Shown here: positions 11,195 through 23,573 of the stretch, one piece after another | Numbering within the stretch: position 1 is the stretch's first letter | Layout of the letters: every line of letters starts with the position of its first letter | Assembly (NCBI GenBank): GCA_000827205.1 | Contig: KN832557.1 | Location: forward strand, 1,335,771 to 1,399,770 | DNA from: Plicaturopsis crispa FD-325 SS-3 | Taxonomy: Eukaryota > Basidiomycota > Agaricomycetes > Amylocorticiales > Amylocorticiaceae | Reading direction: 5' to 3' | Length of the DNA stretch: 64,000 nucleotides | Translations under genes and position numbers: made by a program | The notes under the pieces: generated by a model | The model's database searches: none | What the model was told of the DNA's origin: nothing | Seen by the model: the letters and a program-made list of their open reading frames with translations, nothing else

Positions 11195-12909
11195 CTAGTA
11201 GCCCGACGAGTCGCTGGGGTATATGAGATCCTGTCCAGGAGCGCCGAAGCTGGACACGTCGTACTGCTGCTGGGAGAGAGCAGGCGTCTGGGTATATGTG
11301 CCTTCCGCTAGACCGCCTCCATCACCTGCCAGCGGCCACTGCGTGTGGACGTACGCGGAGGGCACGAGCTCGTCAGAGGCCGGAGGAGACTGCTCGATGA
11401 GTGAAGACAGGTTCTCCTGCTGCCTGGGGTATTTCCACGCATCCCTGTCGATGCCTGAACCATGTGCAGGACGGTTCCACGCTGCGAGTTGGCCGTCAAA
11501 TCCGAGATTCGAGCGCGAAGAGTCTGCTCGTGAAGCTGTGCTGTCGAGAGTCGGACGGTATTGTGTAGAGGCGCTAGTCTGCGGATACGAGCGCCGCACG
11601 TTGTAGAGTTCTGAGACTGGCACCGGCGCTGGCGAAGGCGAGGAGGGTGACGGCAGGACCGAAAAATTGGACCTGCTAAATTGACCTCGCCCGAGATCAT
11701 GAAATTGCGATGAAGCAGAATTCCAGGAGATCGGCTCGCCGGTGGCTGGCGCGCGACTGTCTGCGTCTTGTTCCATCTTCATCCGCATTCCTGTTTGCTC
11801 AACATGGCTGCTGGTTCGTGCCCCCGAGAGTTGATGTCTTTCCGCCAATCTTTCGCCCCCACCGACCCACGGCCTATCTCCATCTGGTCGCTCGGGAACG
11901 CCCCACGAATCTAGGACACGGCGACTTTGCCCATACTCTTGCGCCGACGACGTCGACATCTGGCTAATCCTCGGTCGAGAGTCGGAGGGGCCGAGCACCG
12001 GGGACGGTGTCTGCTCGTCCTCCTCAGGTCTAATTCGAACGCAACGTGAGCTTTGAGTTCAGCGGTCGCACACCAAGCTTGCACTCACGCGAATCTCGAC
12101 TTGCCATCTGGCCCAACTAGTACCTTTGGTGGCGCTCGAAGCCTCGTCAGATCGAACATAGTAGGTACAATATCCAATCCCATGATATCAGGACGAGTTG
12201 ACAGATTAGCCAGCCTGCCCGATAGAATGTCTTCGGTGGTGTAGTAGCATATAACATGCATGCTAGATCCAAACATGTCGATTGTTATTGTCTGCAACCA
12301 GGACGCTGAATGAGTTTGCGAAGCCCGTGGAATGTGGGTAGAGTACCTTCTTCATCAGTCCGCCCCGTTTGACTGCCCCTTGTTGATCTCCTTCTACCAT
12401 ACTGCGTGTAGGTCGTCCAGGTCCGAGTCGGCCCATGCTGCCTCCAGGCGACACCGGGCTTGTTGGCCCCAGCTCGGAATAATTGTGGCCGCCCCGACTG
12501 TTGGCACGGTCATTGACCTGGATGCACGACATGTTTCGCATCAATATTCTTCCACAGGAACGAGCAGGAGAATCTTACCTCTCGGTAAACCTATGTCATG
12601 ATCGAATCAGCCTTCTGACTTCGTAGGTTGGGAATCACGGAGGCATACCAAGAAATTCCCCACAATGCGCGACGGCGACCAGACCAGCCCGTCGGTCCAG
12701 CGCTTTATGCTGCTTTCTTCGGGGTCAAATATGAAGACGGCACCACTTCTAATCGACCTCCGTTCGGTCTCATTGAGGCGCCTCGTCACACGGGACACCA
12801 CGCCCCTCCGCGCGGCGAGCACCAGTCGCAGCGCCTGCACGGTCGTTTCCACGTAGCCGGAGAAGGAGAAATCACTCGACGAGGACAAAGATGCTGTCTG
12901 GTGGGACAT
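11195..12909 (-). CDS. WOPR (Gti1/Pac2/Wor1-family) transcription factor
   Basis: Five exons in transcript order (12909-12649, 12590-12579, 12517-12347, 12291-12089, 12029-11195) give 493 aa. The N-terminal WOPR domain is clear: GYVETTVQALRLVLAARRGV, then RSGAVFIFDPEESSIKRWTD, WSPSRIVGNFLVYREVNDR, KRGGLMKKTITIDMFGSS, and YYTTEDILSGRLANLSTRPD. WOPR proteins are fungal-specific sequence-specific DNA binders that control morphological switching and development. The ~280-residue C-terminal tail is Ser/Pro/Gln-rich and probably activating. Exon 2 is only 12 nt and encodes VYRE, inside the conserved WOPR core. Missing it would delete four core residues without changing frame. Confidence 0.92.
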
Positions 12910-15614
12910 GCTGGGGGTGTGGGATGAACGACAGGGAAGCTTGCGTGCTGCCGACTTTCAACTGTGAGCCCCCGCAATGCCGCCTTGTTTCTGACACTCG
13001 ATCGCCACTTTCGATTGCTGCCTTTGCGTCTCCCGATATCGCTGTCGAGGATCACGTCGAGGCGTGTCGCGTAGGGGGCTTTCAATGACCCGAGTCCAGG
13101 GTTGCGAATTGTCCGAACGTGCCATCTGGACGCTCGCCATGTCCTGATGCAATATCGCATGAAATACGTTCGCAAAGGACCGAACACGGGGACATTCGTG
13201 GTCTTCATTCTCTCTTTTCCGTGAGTCATTGTGGCTGTATTTCTTACGGCTGCACTGACGGTGTCGTCCGTCACTTTGTCCAGGACACGATTTGCACCCC
13301 ACAATTACGAGGGTGTACTTGACGCCGGAACAGCCACATCTACTTATCTAAGAACTAGATCTGCGACCCTGCGAGACCGACAAACTGAGGACGAATCCCC
13401 CCTGGCTCAACTACGTATGTAGGTGGCGTGTGCTTGGAGCTCGGAAGGCAGCTCGACTCGAACCATTACGACCGCCGCGCTGAATCCCGGGGATTCCCCA
13501 GGGAAAATAAATGACCGTGACATAGCAACATAAGCCTGCACATGCGGGGAAATTGGTGTCCGAGCAATATCTTTGCGCCGCGTCGTTTCAACGGCGCCAC
13601 AATATATATGTGGCCACCAACTTTCTGTCGTTGGCGCTGTGGGAGGTCAAAAAAACAACAGAATTAAATTATATCGCTGGTCAAGGGGCCACCAGAACTG
13701 TAATAAAAAACACCGTCTGGGGGGGAGGGAGGGGGGTGGGTCCCTAGTCTCCGGGGTCTTCGACGAACTTTTCGAGATTCGTCTATGTTTTCTTCCTCTT
13801 GGTAAATCGACCTCGTTGAAGTGCGAGACTCTATACCAATTTGCTTGAACATGCATAATCCAAAACCGCTAAGGGATTGCTTCAGTGCCCATGAACATAC
13901 GAGACAGCTAAGAAAATGTTTGTCGATCTGCAAGATCTCAATGCCGAGCATCCGACGCGTCGATTTTGATATGTACGTGTACAGTCAGACGCGTCCAAGG
14001 CGCGTCCTCGCGTCCTCTGCGGCACACTGAACTAACCTCAAGATGTTCTTCGACACAAACAAGACATGAAACCAGTATTCTTTAACGTTCAGAAACAGGA
14101 TATGACTCAGAAGAGGACGTTCCCAGCGACACTGCGAGGGGTCGGCACACGGACCCAACAACGGCGCGCGGTACGGCTCTGCGAAGTCCACAGCACCGCT
14201 GGAAATTGCAGTACTCAGTGCCCATGCGTGCCCTACACACTGACGCACATATGTGCCAGCGCATCACATCCCTCTGTGAGCACATTCGAGAGGACTGTGG
14301 TTCCTCCACTCATGGTGATTCATTCTGTACCACAATGGATTTAATATGCATTGTTGCTCCACTGTTCTGAGTGCATTTTCAGTCCCGTTACGCAGCTCAG
14401 AACCTTGTATCACACTGACAGAGGCATGTATGCAGCTTACGGCCTGAGTACTACTGAGTCTGCGCTGTAGTTGACGAACGCAAGGATTATTGGTCAGATT
14501 CGATGCGCGATCTACGTCCGCTTTCAGCCAGAAGGGAAGCACAAGGTGACGGGGTCCCTCCCTTGCCGATATGTAGACGATGTCAGCCATTTTCTGCCGG
14601 GTGGCCCCTTGTCGCTGGTTGTATAAATAACCTTTCAGAGTCGCGGAGTGTCAAACGCGGAGACAGTATTACCCATGAAGTTGGCGTTCGTTTGCGCTCC
14701 CGAGACGCTTATGTCCTGCGTCAGATGCATCATGCTTGAACCCCAGGAACATACTTATCTGCGGTTCGTACGCTCAACATCGAAAGGCCGTCTCAGAAAT
14801 CGGACTTAGGCGCCTTTTTAATCTTGGTTCTTGGTTATTCCGACCGCAGGGCCCTGGGCACGACTCCAGCTCGTGGAGTTGCGTGCGATACCGCCAACTA
14901 AAAATTGAGCCATCGAACTGCTCAGTAGAAGCAATTCCCGTACGGAATAGGAACAAATGTCAGGCAGCTGCAGTCAGGCAGAGGTGGACCCAATTCATCG
15001 ACCGGGTCTTCGATGTGACATGCCCTCTGTGGCCCCATGCCATATCGTCGAGATACGTACACAGCTAACAAGATGAGCCGCCGGGCCTCGGGGCTCGTGC
15101 CCTTGGCGGTGGCGGTGGGTACTCGTTCGCACATCTGCGCCGCGTAGCGTATGTGTGGCGTTAGAATTTAAGGTCGTGGATCAGTATAAAGGGTTGCAAC
15201 TTTGCATGAACTATGACCCGGAGTACAACACGTACAGCTAAAACATCTGTCACTAGAAAGAAGCCTCGGAATGGAATACCTTGATAGGCACATCAGAGCG
15301 TATCAAGCAATGTCCTGCTAGACCGTGTCCAACACGCGACCGTGTTCCGCTGTTGGTGGGCATATGACTCCAATTCGCGTGGGGGAAGGGCTGCGCACTT
15401 CCAAACTTGCTCTGGCGCTGCTCTCTTATCCACCTTCGACGCGTCTGACGCAATGCGTTCTGCTGGCGTTTTATCTATCGATCAGCACGAGCAATCGAGT
15501 CCAGAAGGGCCTGCTCACCGCCACCCGGAGACACGATGTCCATAGTGGAAGCCTCGGACTGCGCAACGCGCGAAACGCGAGGACTTGGAAGCGCGCAGAT
15601 AAGCGCCGCCCGAC
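12910..15614. other. Gene-poor stretch, no gene recognised
   Basis: 2.7 kb with only short, motif-free frames on both strands. The part next to 12910 is the WOPR promoter. A G-rich tract (GGGGGGGAGGGAGGGGGGTG) lies near 13718-13738. Confidence 0.45.
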
Positions 15615-16460
15615 TCAGTGGCCGCTAATGTTGGCAGCCAACTTCGTGGGCTGGTCCAAAATCTGGATACTGGCAGGGCAATCGATGGGCGAAGCAGCCA
15701 TGGGAGTCTGGCGCGATACAAGCCGCGCTATCGGTGATTGACAAGGGTGCTTGGACGTTGGTCTGACTGCCAGTAAGAGGCCCTGCTGTACGTGAGTGGC
15801 ATCCACCACGAGCAGAAACAACGCGTACCTTACGGTTTGTTGATAACGGGCGGAGTATGTTGTGATGATGAGCTCCGAGAGAAGACTTTCCTTGTCGTAC
15901 GATGAGGCGACGAGACACGGTAGGTACGACAGCATTGAGCGAGGAAACAGTGTCTCAATTGACACCCACTGCGGGAACGCTCTGGAAATATAAGTACAAT
16001 TTGTTATACGCTGAGTGATTACAACAATGGCGTGTCCGTCATGAATTTTGATCAACGGCCTGTGCATGTGAGCATGGTCTACAGCGAGCGTTGATCTCGT
16101 CGCGCTAAGAAGAATATCTAAGAGACAATAAGGCTCCGTGTAAGTACATACACACTGTAACACGTACCTTCTCAACCCGATCGGAGGGCGGACCTCCGGA
16201 GCGCCTCTCTTATTCCAGTTTTCCTTCCAGGTGGCATCCGGCATCACCAAGACGCCCACAAAATCCCCTGAGCTATGTCTCCTGCCCAGCGTAGGCGGAC
16301 GCTTAACGACCATCACGGTCGTTGTGTTGTGATACAAGAAGATCGGGGGCGGGCAGGGCTCGTCCCATTCCACGACCACGGGGCCGCAGTGGAAGGCAAC
16401 AGCGATGTGGGTCGCAGCTTGTACTGCATTGGTGCGGACGATCGTGTAAAGCGGCGCCAT
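15615..16460 (-). pseudogene. 281-codon open frame of unknown family, probably decayed
   Basis: An ATG-initiated open frame includes THIAVAFHCGPVVVEWDEPC followed by PPPIFLYHNTTTVMVVKRPP. The latter is similar to a plus-strand fragment near 10045-10115. The remaining sequence has uneven composition and no recognised domain; several segments look like intron-derived translation. It may be the 3' part of the gene whose exons lie just upstream (16536-17290). Confidence 0.25.
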
Positions 16461-16535
16461 GGATTGGGGATAGATGGCTGCGTGGAATCGCCAATTTACC
16501 TCCGTGTTGTATACCCCGGCGGTCTTGCACAGGGG

Positions 16536-17290
16536 CTATTGAGGCGGAGGCAAAGCGGTTGAGTCGTGCGCGATTCGGATCGCTTCATGTTTAAGCAAAG
16601 AAATACCCGAGCCAAGCGCACTGCATATCATGGTGTGCACGGAGCCTAGGGCGTCGTATGTGACGGCGAGCGCGCGAGGCTGCAATTGGGTGGATGTCAG
16701 AAATTTGGGCTGGTGGTCGAAAATGAAATGGCCTCTCACAGTAGTATTGACGATGAGTTCCCTGGCAGCTAGCATGCTGGGAAGGTGGACCACGCTGGAC
16801 AGTGGACGCGGAATAGCGATGAGACCAAGTACCCGCGTCCCGCACTAAGCATCGGATACGCGGCAGTAAACACAGCAAAATCGCTATAGATCCGAAAGAG
16901 CCCCGAAATTGTAAGCACCTTGACGGACGCTGCAGCCTGAGCTTTGAGCCAAAGACCCGAATAGGCACCCAAAGGAGGAAAAAATTCCGCTAGTATAGTA
17001 GTACTGTGCACGGAGCTCGAGGGTGTATTTTGTGATGCGAAAGTGCAGGGGATTGCTAGTGGACATTCTGACGCATCCCGCCGTCGGCGGCGGATATGTT
17101 GGTGTACGCACAGCCGGACTGCTCGGGAACTGAAATTACTGGAATCACGGATCGACGGGTTATGGAAGAGGCACTTTGACCGCACGCGAAGAAATTGATC
17201 ATACATTTGAATCCGCCTGTAATTCCCGTAGCGCGATTGCCTCCGTTGGGGATGGGGAACTCGGGCATCCGTCCGATGTAGAGCTCCTAT
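16536..17290 (-). pseudogene. Unrecognised multi-exon coding remnant
   Basis: Two blocks can be joined by a canonical 56-nt intron (16777-16832). The upstream block carries AYSGLWLKAQAAASVKVLTI and FRIYSDFAVFTAAYPMLSAG. The downstream block carries ARELIVNTTVRGHFIFDHQP and YDALGSVHTMICSALGSG and ends at a stop. Further upstream (17211-17270) a block reads PIPNGGNRATGITGGFK. I do not recognise the family and could not close a start-to-stop model. The 17145-17290 segment has a diverged copy at 20490-20650. A live but rapidly evolving gene cannot be excluded. Confidence 0.3.
17145..17290. repeat. Diverged duplicate segment, copy A
   Basis: Similar to 20490-20650. Shared blocks include CCGCCTGTAATT, a GCGCGAT(T/C)GCCTCCG core, an ATCGACG...TTATGGA block and CCGATG(T/C)AGAGCT, in the same order and orientation. 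Both copies translate on the minus strand to similar peptides (NGGNRATGITGG and SGGDRATEITGG), pointing to duplicated coding sequence. Confidence 0.55.
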
Positions 17291-18277
17291 GGTATAACGT
17301 ATAACGTTAAGCAGGCTGGGCCTACTGTTTCAGAGCTATTGAGTAAATGACGTGCCCATCTGAACCTAAGGGAGACATTGACAGAAATTCAGTCAATTTC
17401 GTAGTCACCTCAAACTGGTTAGGTTCTAAATGAGCTTTCGCACTGAAGAGCTCACCAAATCAATTGCCTGATGTGAACGCGCGGTCCTCGTTAAGGCTTG
17501 GCTGCTATGCACCCGCACCAGATTCGGCGTCCGCCTCGGTGTGTGCAGGGGCTTCAAATTACGGACGAATTAGCGAAGAGCTGGTCAGTGCATAGGCCGC
17601 AAACCTGCGAAAGCCTGCCCGTGCAACTTGCTATATAGATCGATGGTAAAATATCCGTCGTGCGGTCACAACTGAAATAGACGTACCGCCATCATGTAGA
17701 ACTTCGAGATAACTTCGAGATTCCTTATGATCCCGTCTCGCGGTACATAGGTAAGAATCGACCCAAAGATGTCAGTGGATAGCCTGCGGCATTACGATGG
17801 GCGCCGCTGTGTAAGAAGGGTTTTTTGCAGCTCAATTTCAGCTCAATGTTGTTGCCATTGGCAGCAACTTGCCAACGCCACGTTTATGGCCCAAACGAGC
17901 GACGAGATTTTACGTACTCGTTTTGGGTGTGTGTACCATTTTGGGCGGACTCAAATCGGACTCGACTCGGAGGCGTTGTGGCAGCCCATGCTGCAGAGAG
18001 ACGGATAGAGTGGGAGAATATAGCAAATATGATATATGAAGGTCTACATGGCAGTAGGTGATAATATTAAAGATAAAGTAAGTGTTTGCGTACTCGCGTA
18101 CGGCGCATAATGATAATCTTGACTCTGCGGAGCTGAGGAGTGGCGGCGTTGCATATGTGAGGTGCACGACGCGAAAAGCGGCGTAATGTTATGTCGTAGT
18201 GCGAGAACGGAACGGTGACCAATTATAATGGATGTCAATATATCGAAAGCGTGAAAAGTGGGGGAAGGGACGGCGTA
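17291..18277. other. Intergenic, no gene recognised
   Basis: Only short frames are seen. A block near 17664-17690 (GGTCACAACTGAAAT...ACGTAC) recurs near 20086-20110. Confidence 0.4.
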
Positions 18278-19526
18278 TCAGACCATAGATGTTTCGCGGC
18301 CCTGGCGATTATCTATACCACCTGGGAGCTTGTTCGACTGCTCGGGGCGTGCAGCCTGGTTCAAACGGCGGTTCGTGGCATTACTGAAAACGAAAAGATC
18401 AATATACCGCGCTTTTGAGAGACGAGCGTGACTCACGGCCGGTTAAGAAGGCTCTCGCTTCCGGTGTATAAGAAGGCGTCGTAGAGGAGGGTGGCGACCT
18501 GGCCTCCCAGGATGGGTGCAAGGATGGGGCACCAGATCCAGTATTGGTTCCGGTAAGTGAAAACGTCTTTGCCGTAGCCAACCATCGCCGTGAGGATTCT
18601 AGGACCAAAATCACGCGCGGGGTTGATGGCGTACGCCGTCTGGAACCCGAGTGCTGTGCCAATACCTAGCACAGTGATGAACAGCACAAGTGGCACCAGG
18701 CCGCTGGGCGGTGGCGAGTTCTTGCGGTCGGTAACGGCTAGCACAACAAGGACCAGGAGAGCGGTCCCCAGAAACTGCGGAGCGACGAAAGCTTAGCATA
18801 AAAACTGTTTAGATCGGGGAGGGTGCTAACCTCATCAAAGAACGCAGATTGGTTCGTCAAGTAGCTAGCGGAGTACGTGGCGAAGAGTCCTGCCGTCCCG
18901 GGAGTGGACCGTATGCCCCGACCTCCTTCGTAGATGTCAATCGCGTGGAAGTAGTTGGCGTAGACGCATGCGGCACCGCATAGGGCGCCCATGACCTGCG
19001 CTACGATGTAGCCAGGCACTTTGCGCCATGGGAAATCGCGCCAGACGGCGAGCGCAAGTGTCACGGCTGGATTTATATGGCCACCAGAGATACCCGCGGA
19101 TAGCCACACGCCAAGAGCCGTACCACACGCCCAGCCGAAGGAGATGGAGAGGTAAGACTGGGAAATGAATGAGACAGTATTAGTGTCAAACACAGCGAGA
19201 TGCAAAGGGATGCACGCACCCCTTTCGCGGAAGAAGCGACGTCAGTGTTGGTAGACAGAACGACTTGACAGTCGACCGCCGTGCCAAATATCACAAGGAC
19301 CATGGTCCCTAAAAATTCTGCAGCATACTCGCGGAACGGTGCGCTGCGATCCAACAAGCGGGGTATGAGCTATTTTGATTGCAATCTGAGCCTAGCACAC
19401 CTACCGTATCCGTGCCCACCGGTTGGGGTACTCGGTATAGGGGTCATGAGCATTAGCGTAGCTGTCATCGACATGCTCGGGGTGCGGACCGTTGTCTTTC
19501 ACCCCGTTGCTGAAGTTATCAGACAT
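18278..19526 (-). CDS. Aquaglyceroporin (MIP family)
   Basis: Five exons (19526-19405, 19343-19220, 19157-18831, 18774-18437, 18383-18278) encode 338 aa. Six membrane segments are expected. The two pore motifs are [15 protein letters not shown] and [13 protein letters not shown]; the Asp after the second NPAR is typical of glycerol-conducting aquaglyceroporins rather than water-only aquaporins. The cytosolic N-terminus ends YPNRWARIR. The last intron (18384-18436) starts GTGAGT directly after NRP. If it is retained, translation stops at once; if it is spliced, a 35-residue hydrophilic tail ending RETSMV is added. I prefer the spliced form because the frame stays open to a natural stop. Its likely role is glycerol/water flux across the plasma membrane. 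Confidence 0.9.
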
Positions 19527-20489
19527 TGAGAGAGTGGGTGGTGGGGAGTCAAGAGTGCGGGTGATTCGAAAGGCGGATGGCCACCTTATAAGCCGCGCGA
19601 CGAGGAAAGCGCCGTTTGCTCGTATGCGCTTGACATTATTTCTCCGCAATACGATCGAGATAACCTAAGCCTCCGCGCGCGGTCGGGAGACCAGGAGGGG
19701 CGACGTTTCTTACACCGAGAAGCGGCCCTTTGCTTTGTTAGTTTGGGCCGCTCGACATTTTGGCAATTGGTGTGCTATCACGAACGCCCGAGGACGAGTA
19801 AAGCGGTCGAAAACAGCGCAGATATTTTCATACCAGAGCCCGCGGTGACATCAAGATTCCAAGTTAGCATCCGCGGCCTGCTCGACAATATACAACGGCT
19901 GTTTTGGCGGGGGGATAGGGGCCACTGCAGCGGGAGCAAAGGTGTCGGACGCAGATGGCTGCTTCGACTGTAAGCAGGCGGGCAGCAATAAGGCAAGAAT
20001 CTTCCCCTTCGCGGCGTGCATGGAGCATATGGTATTCTCTCGCCACCGAATTCATCTGGGTGGAGTTTCAACATTTTTCGTCTAATCGGTCACAACTGAA
20101 ATGGAACGTACTGATAATGACGAGATCTTTCATCAGCATCTTGCAGACGCGGCTATGGTCTGTCACCGTCGGTGAATAAAGTGTGGCGCTACAGGATCAC
20201 CGCATCGGACCGAAAGCGATATCATTGCTGAAGTTCTGAGCATTAACGACGCGTCCAAAGCCCGATCGAGCATCCGAATGGCACACAGCAGTGTACGGAG
20301 CGCAAGGCTATGACGCGAGACTGGCGAGCTAGCGCCGAGGGCTGGGACTGCGGGTGGATGCTGGAGACGACGTCCTCCATCCGCATCCTATAAGTGGCGA
20401 TCGAATTCCCGCATCACGAAAGAGGTCCATGGATGGTAGGAATCTGCATGCGCTCAAGTGGTTGCCGAGCTATTCGGACACGACGTTCA
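19527..20489. other. Intergenic, no gene recognised
   Basis: Upstream flank of the aquaglyceroporin, then motif-free sequence. Confidence 0.4.
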
Positions 20490-20650
20490 TGGATCGACGC
20501 ATTATGGAAAAGGCAGTTGTACGTACTTGAAGAATGAAGAATAGACTGTAACCAAGCATGGGAGTCCGCCTGTAATTTCCGTGGCGCGATCGCCTCCGCT
20601 AGGCCCGGATGTAAGGGGGGTTCGGGAACCTAACCGATGCAGAGCTTTTA
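20490..20650. repeat. Diverged duplicate segment, copy B
   Basis: Counterpart of 17145-17290, in the same orientation and with small indels. There is no intact frame around it, so it looks like the more decayed of the two copies. Confidence 0.5.
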
Positions 20651-21471
20651 TGGTTTAGATGTGGACCGATTCAGAGAGGCCTCGCGGCTCACGGTATGGA
20701 CCTAAGTGGTTAAGTACCCGGTTAACGTCCCAGACCTGGTTGGATCGCAGCTACACTGGGCTCTCGGTGCGACAGTCTTGGACTGCTTGGGGCTGGAGCT
20801 GCGTCACGGATTGCACCTCAGGTAAACGACACCGCGGTCAATATCTGTTCAGTCATGTCTGATCAGTTTCAAGGCGAGCTTTGCACTGGAGATTGACTGC
20901 ATAACTCAGTGTCAAGTGGCATGCACGTTGATGCTGAATGCAAGGCACTTGATTCGTGGACGTTGACCTCAAATCCAAAGTCCCCACATCGACTCCGAGC
21001 GTCCTTAGCAGGTTCATTTTGACTTCGACTTCAAGATGGCTGTAAAATCAGTGATGCCTGATCAGTATGATTGCTTGGACGGCGGCCTGACGCGACTGTG
21101 CATTGCTGCCATGGCATACCCTGTAATATTTTTGGCAGAGACATACCGAGGTTCGCTCAGCTACGGACTGAGAGAACTCTGTTAGATTTATGTTGCGTCG
21201 CCAAGGGGTGTCCATGATAACGGAGGAGAAGTTGTAGGGCCAGACCGTAGCGTAGACAGGATCTAGAAATATAGCGCCATGGTAACATCCGTGTATGAAA
21301 CGGCCTCCGTCCTTTGTTCATCAACTTCATCAGCGCCCCCGGCATTCCTCTCTCTCAGGTCCTTTTCTTTCTTTTCGTCCTCCTCGACCTGCAGGCCGGT
21401 CTTTTATCTTCCCTACTACTACTCTCTCCATCACAAGCGCGCAGGACGTCGACTGACTAGACTAATTAACA
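20651..21471. promoter_or_regulatory. Upstream region of noxA
   Basis: No gene is recognised. The last ~150 bases (21330-21460) are strongly pyrimidine-rich (CTCTCTCAGG, TTCTTTCTTTTCGTCC), typical of the core promoter/leader of expressed basidiomycete genes. Confidence 0.4.
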
Positions 21472-23573
21472 ATGTCCAAACGCTCATCTGGACTCGACTT
21501 CTCCGACCGCAACAACACCATGGACGAGCACCCGGACATGAACTCCTATGGCAGCGGTGTGCAGCCTAGCCATCTCCAGCGTAACAAGACAGAGAGGAGG
21601 AGGTTGCAGGGTCTGCAGAGGACCACTACCAACGCCAGCGCACCCGCAGTGCCTCGCGGGCCTCTCACTCTGTCGGACAGGTTCTCAGTCTGGATGATCA
21701 ACGAGGGTGGCAGGCGCATGTTCTTTGGCGTCTGGATCCTCTTGCATCTGCTTGTCGCAGTCTTTGGGTTCCTCAACTACCAGCTCAAAGACAACAATGT
21801 CACCGCTCGCGCAACCTTTGGTATCACCTATCGTACGTATCAATATCACCGTGGTAACACGCGCAAAAAGTTAACAGAGTTTTCTCTAGCTATTGCTCGT
21901 ACCGCCGCTCTCGTTATGCACGTCGATGTTATATTTATCCTCCTGCCCGTATGCCGCAACTTCATCTCGATGCTGCGCCGCACACCGCTCAACGACATCA
22001 TTCCTTTCGATAAAAACATCACGTTCCACAAAGCCACCGCTTGGTCGATCGTCGTCGGCACTGTCGTGCACATCGCTGCCCACATGGTCAACTTTGCAGA
22101 ACTGGCCATGGCGGACACCGACGCCAAAACTACTGGACAGAGGATTCTCGCTTTCCTCGCAGCGAACTTCGTCACTGGCCCCGGTGCTACTGGCTGGGTC
22201 ATGACTGCCTGCCTGTTTGTCATGGTCTATTTCGCCATTGAAAAGCGTCGTCGCGCCCACTTTGAACGGTTCTGGTACTCCCACCACCTGTTCATCCCCT
22301 TCTTCATCTGCTGGCAATTGCACGGCATGTTCTGCATGATCCAGCCCGACCGTCCCCCGTACTGCTCTTTCAATAACATCGGTGTCTTCTGGGTATGTCC
22401 TGTACGTATGTTATTGGCGAACTTTGCTAATGTTTTTTTTTTTCATTGACAGCGGTACTGGCTCGTCGGCGGTGTCATCTTCGTGTACGAGCGTATCCTG
22501 CGTGAAGTGCGTTCTCGCCACAGGACCTACATTTCCAAGGTTATCCAGCACCCCTCGAATGTCATGGAGCTGCAGATCAAAAAGGAGAAGACCACCACCC
22601 GTGCCGGTCAATACATCTTCCTTTCGTGCCCGGAGATCTCCTACTTCCAATGGCATCCGTTCACCCTCACCAGCGCCCCGGAGGAGGACTACATCTCCGT
22701 CCACATCCGTGTCGTCGGTGACTTCACGGGTGCCCTCGCCAAGGCCGTCGGATGCGACTTCGAGAAGAAGGGCAAGGGTGAGAAGGACGGCGCGCCTGCT
22801 GGTGGCATGGTTGTCGGTACCAGCTCGAACCCGCCTCTGAACAAGGTCCTTCCCCGTGTCATGGTCGACGGACCCTTCGGTAGCGCTTCCGAGGACTTCC
22901 TCAACTACGAGACCGTCCTCCTCGTCGGCGCTGGTATTGGTGTCACTCCCTTCGCATCGTATGTGATGACCACCCGTTTTGCGTGGTTTTGTTGCTCATG
23001 ACCGTCAATAGGATCTTGAAGTCCATCTGGTACCGCATGAATAACTTTAACAACTCGAAGCCCACGCGTCTCTCGAAAGTGTACTTCACATGGGTCATTC
23101 GTGACTTCGGTGTCGCGGAATGGTTCCACTCGCTTTTGGCCGCCATCGAGGAGCAGGACTTGCAGAACCGCATCGAGATCAACATCTACCTCACTGCGAA
23201 GATCAAGGAGGACGACATGAACAACATCATCGTATGTTCCCTCTTTCGTCCCGCTGTATTGCGCCGACTCACTTTCTTTCCATAGGTCTCTGATGTCGGC
23301 GCCGAGAAAGACTCGATCACATCTCTTCGCGCGCCCACGCACTTCGGCAGGCCCAACTGGGACCGCGTGTTCAGCTCCATCGCGGACAAGCACCCTGAGA
23401 CGGACGTCGGTGTCGTAAGTCATCCCCACCTCCTCTTCCCCTTCCTCCCTCCCTGACCACCCGTTCAGTTCTTCTGTGGCCCCGCCGTGCTCTCCAGGCA
23501 GCTGCACCAGATGTCCAACAAATATTCGACGGCGAAGGGCACGCGCTTCTTCTTCGGAAAGGAGAACTTCTAG
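21472..23573 (+). CDS. noxA: NADPH oxidase catalytic subunit, NoxA/Nox1 type
   Basis: Six exons (21472-21832, 21890-22392, 22453-22958, 23012-23231, 23286-23414, 23469-23573) give 607 aa. Membrane helices carry paired haem histidines: His167/His181 (TFHKATAWSIVVGTVVHIAAH) and the pair in YSHHLFIPFFICWQLHG. The FAD-binding region has WHPFTLTSAPEEDYISVHIR. The NADPH-binding region has LVGAGIGVTPFAS, and the C-terminus is the canonical GTRFFFGKENF. There are no EF hands, so this is the NoxA/NoxB class, and the length and N-terminus favour NoxA. It makes superoxide from O2 and controls hyphal differentiation and fruiting. An in-frame ATG at 21520 would shorten the protein by 16 residues. Confidence 0.95.
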
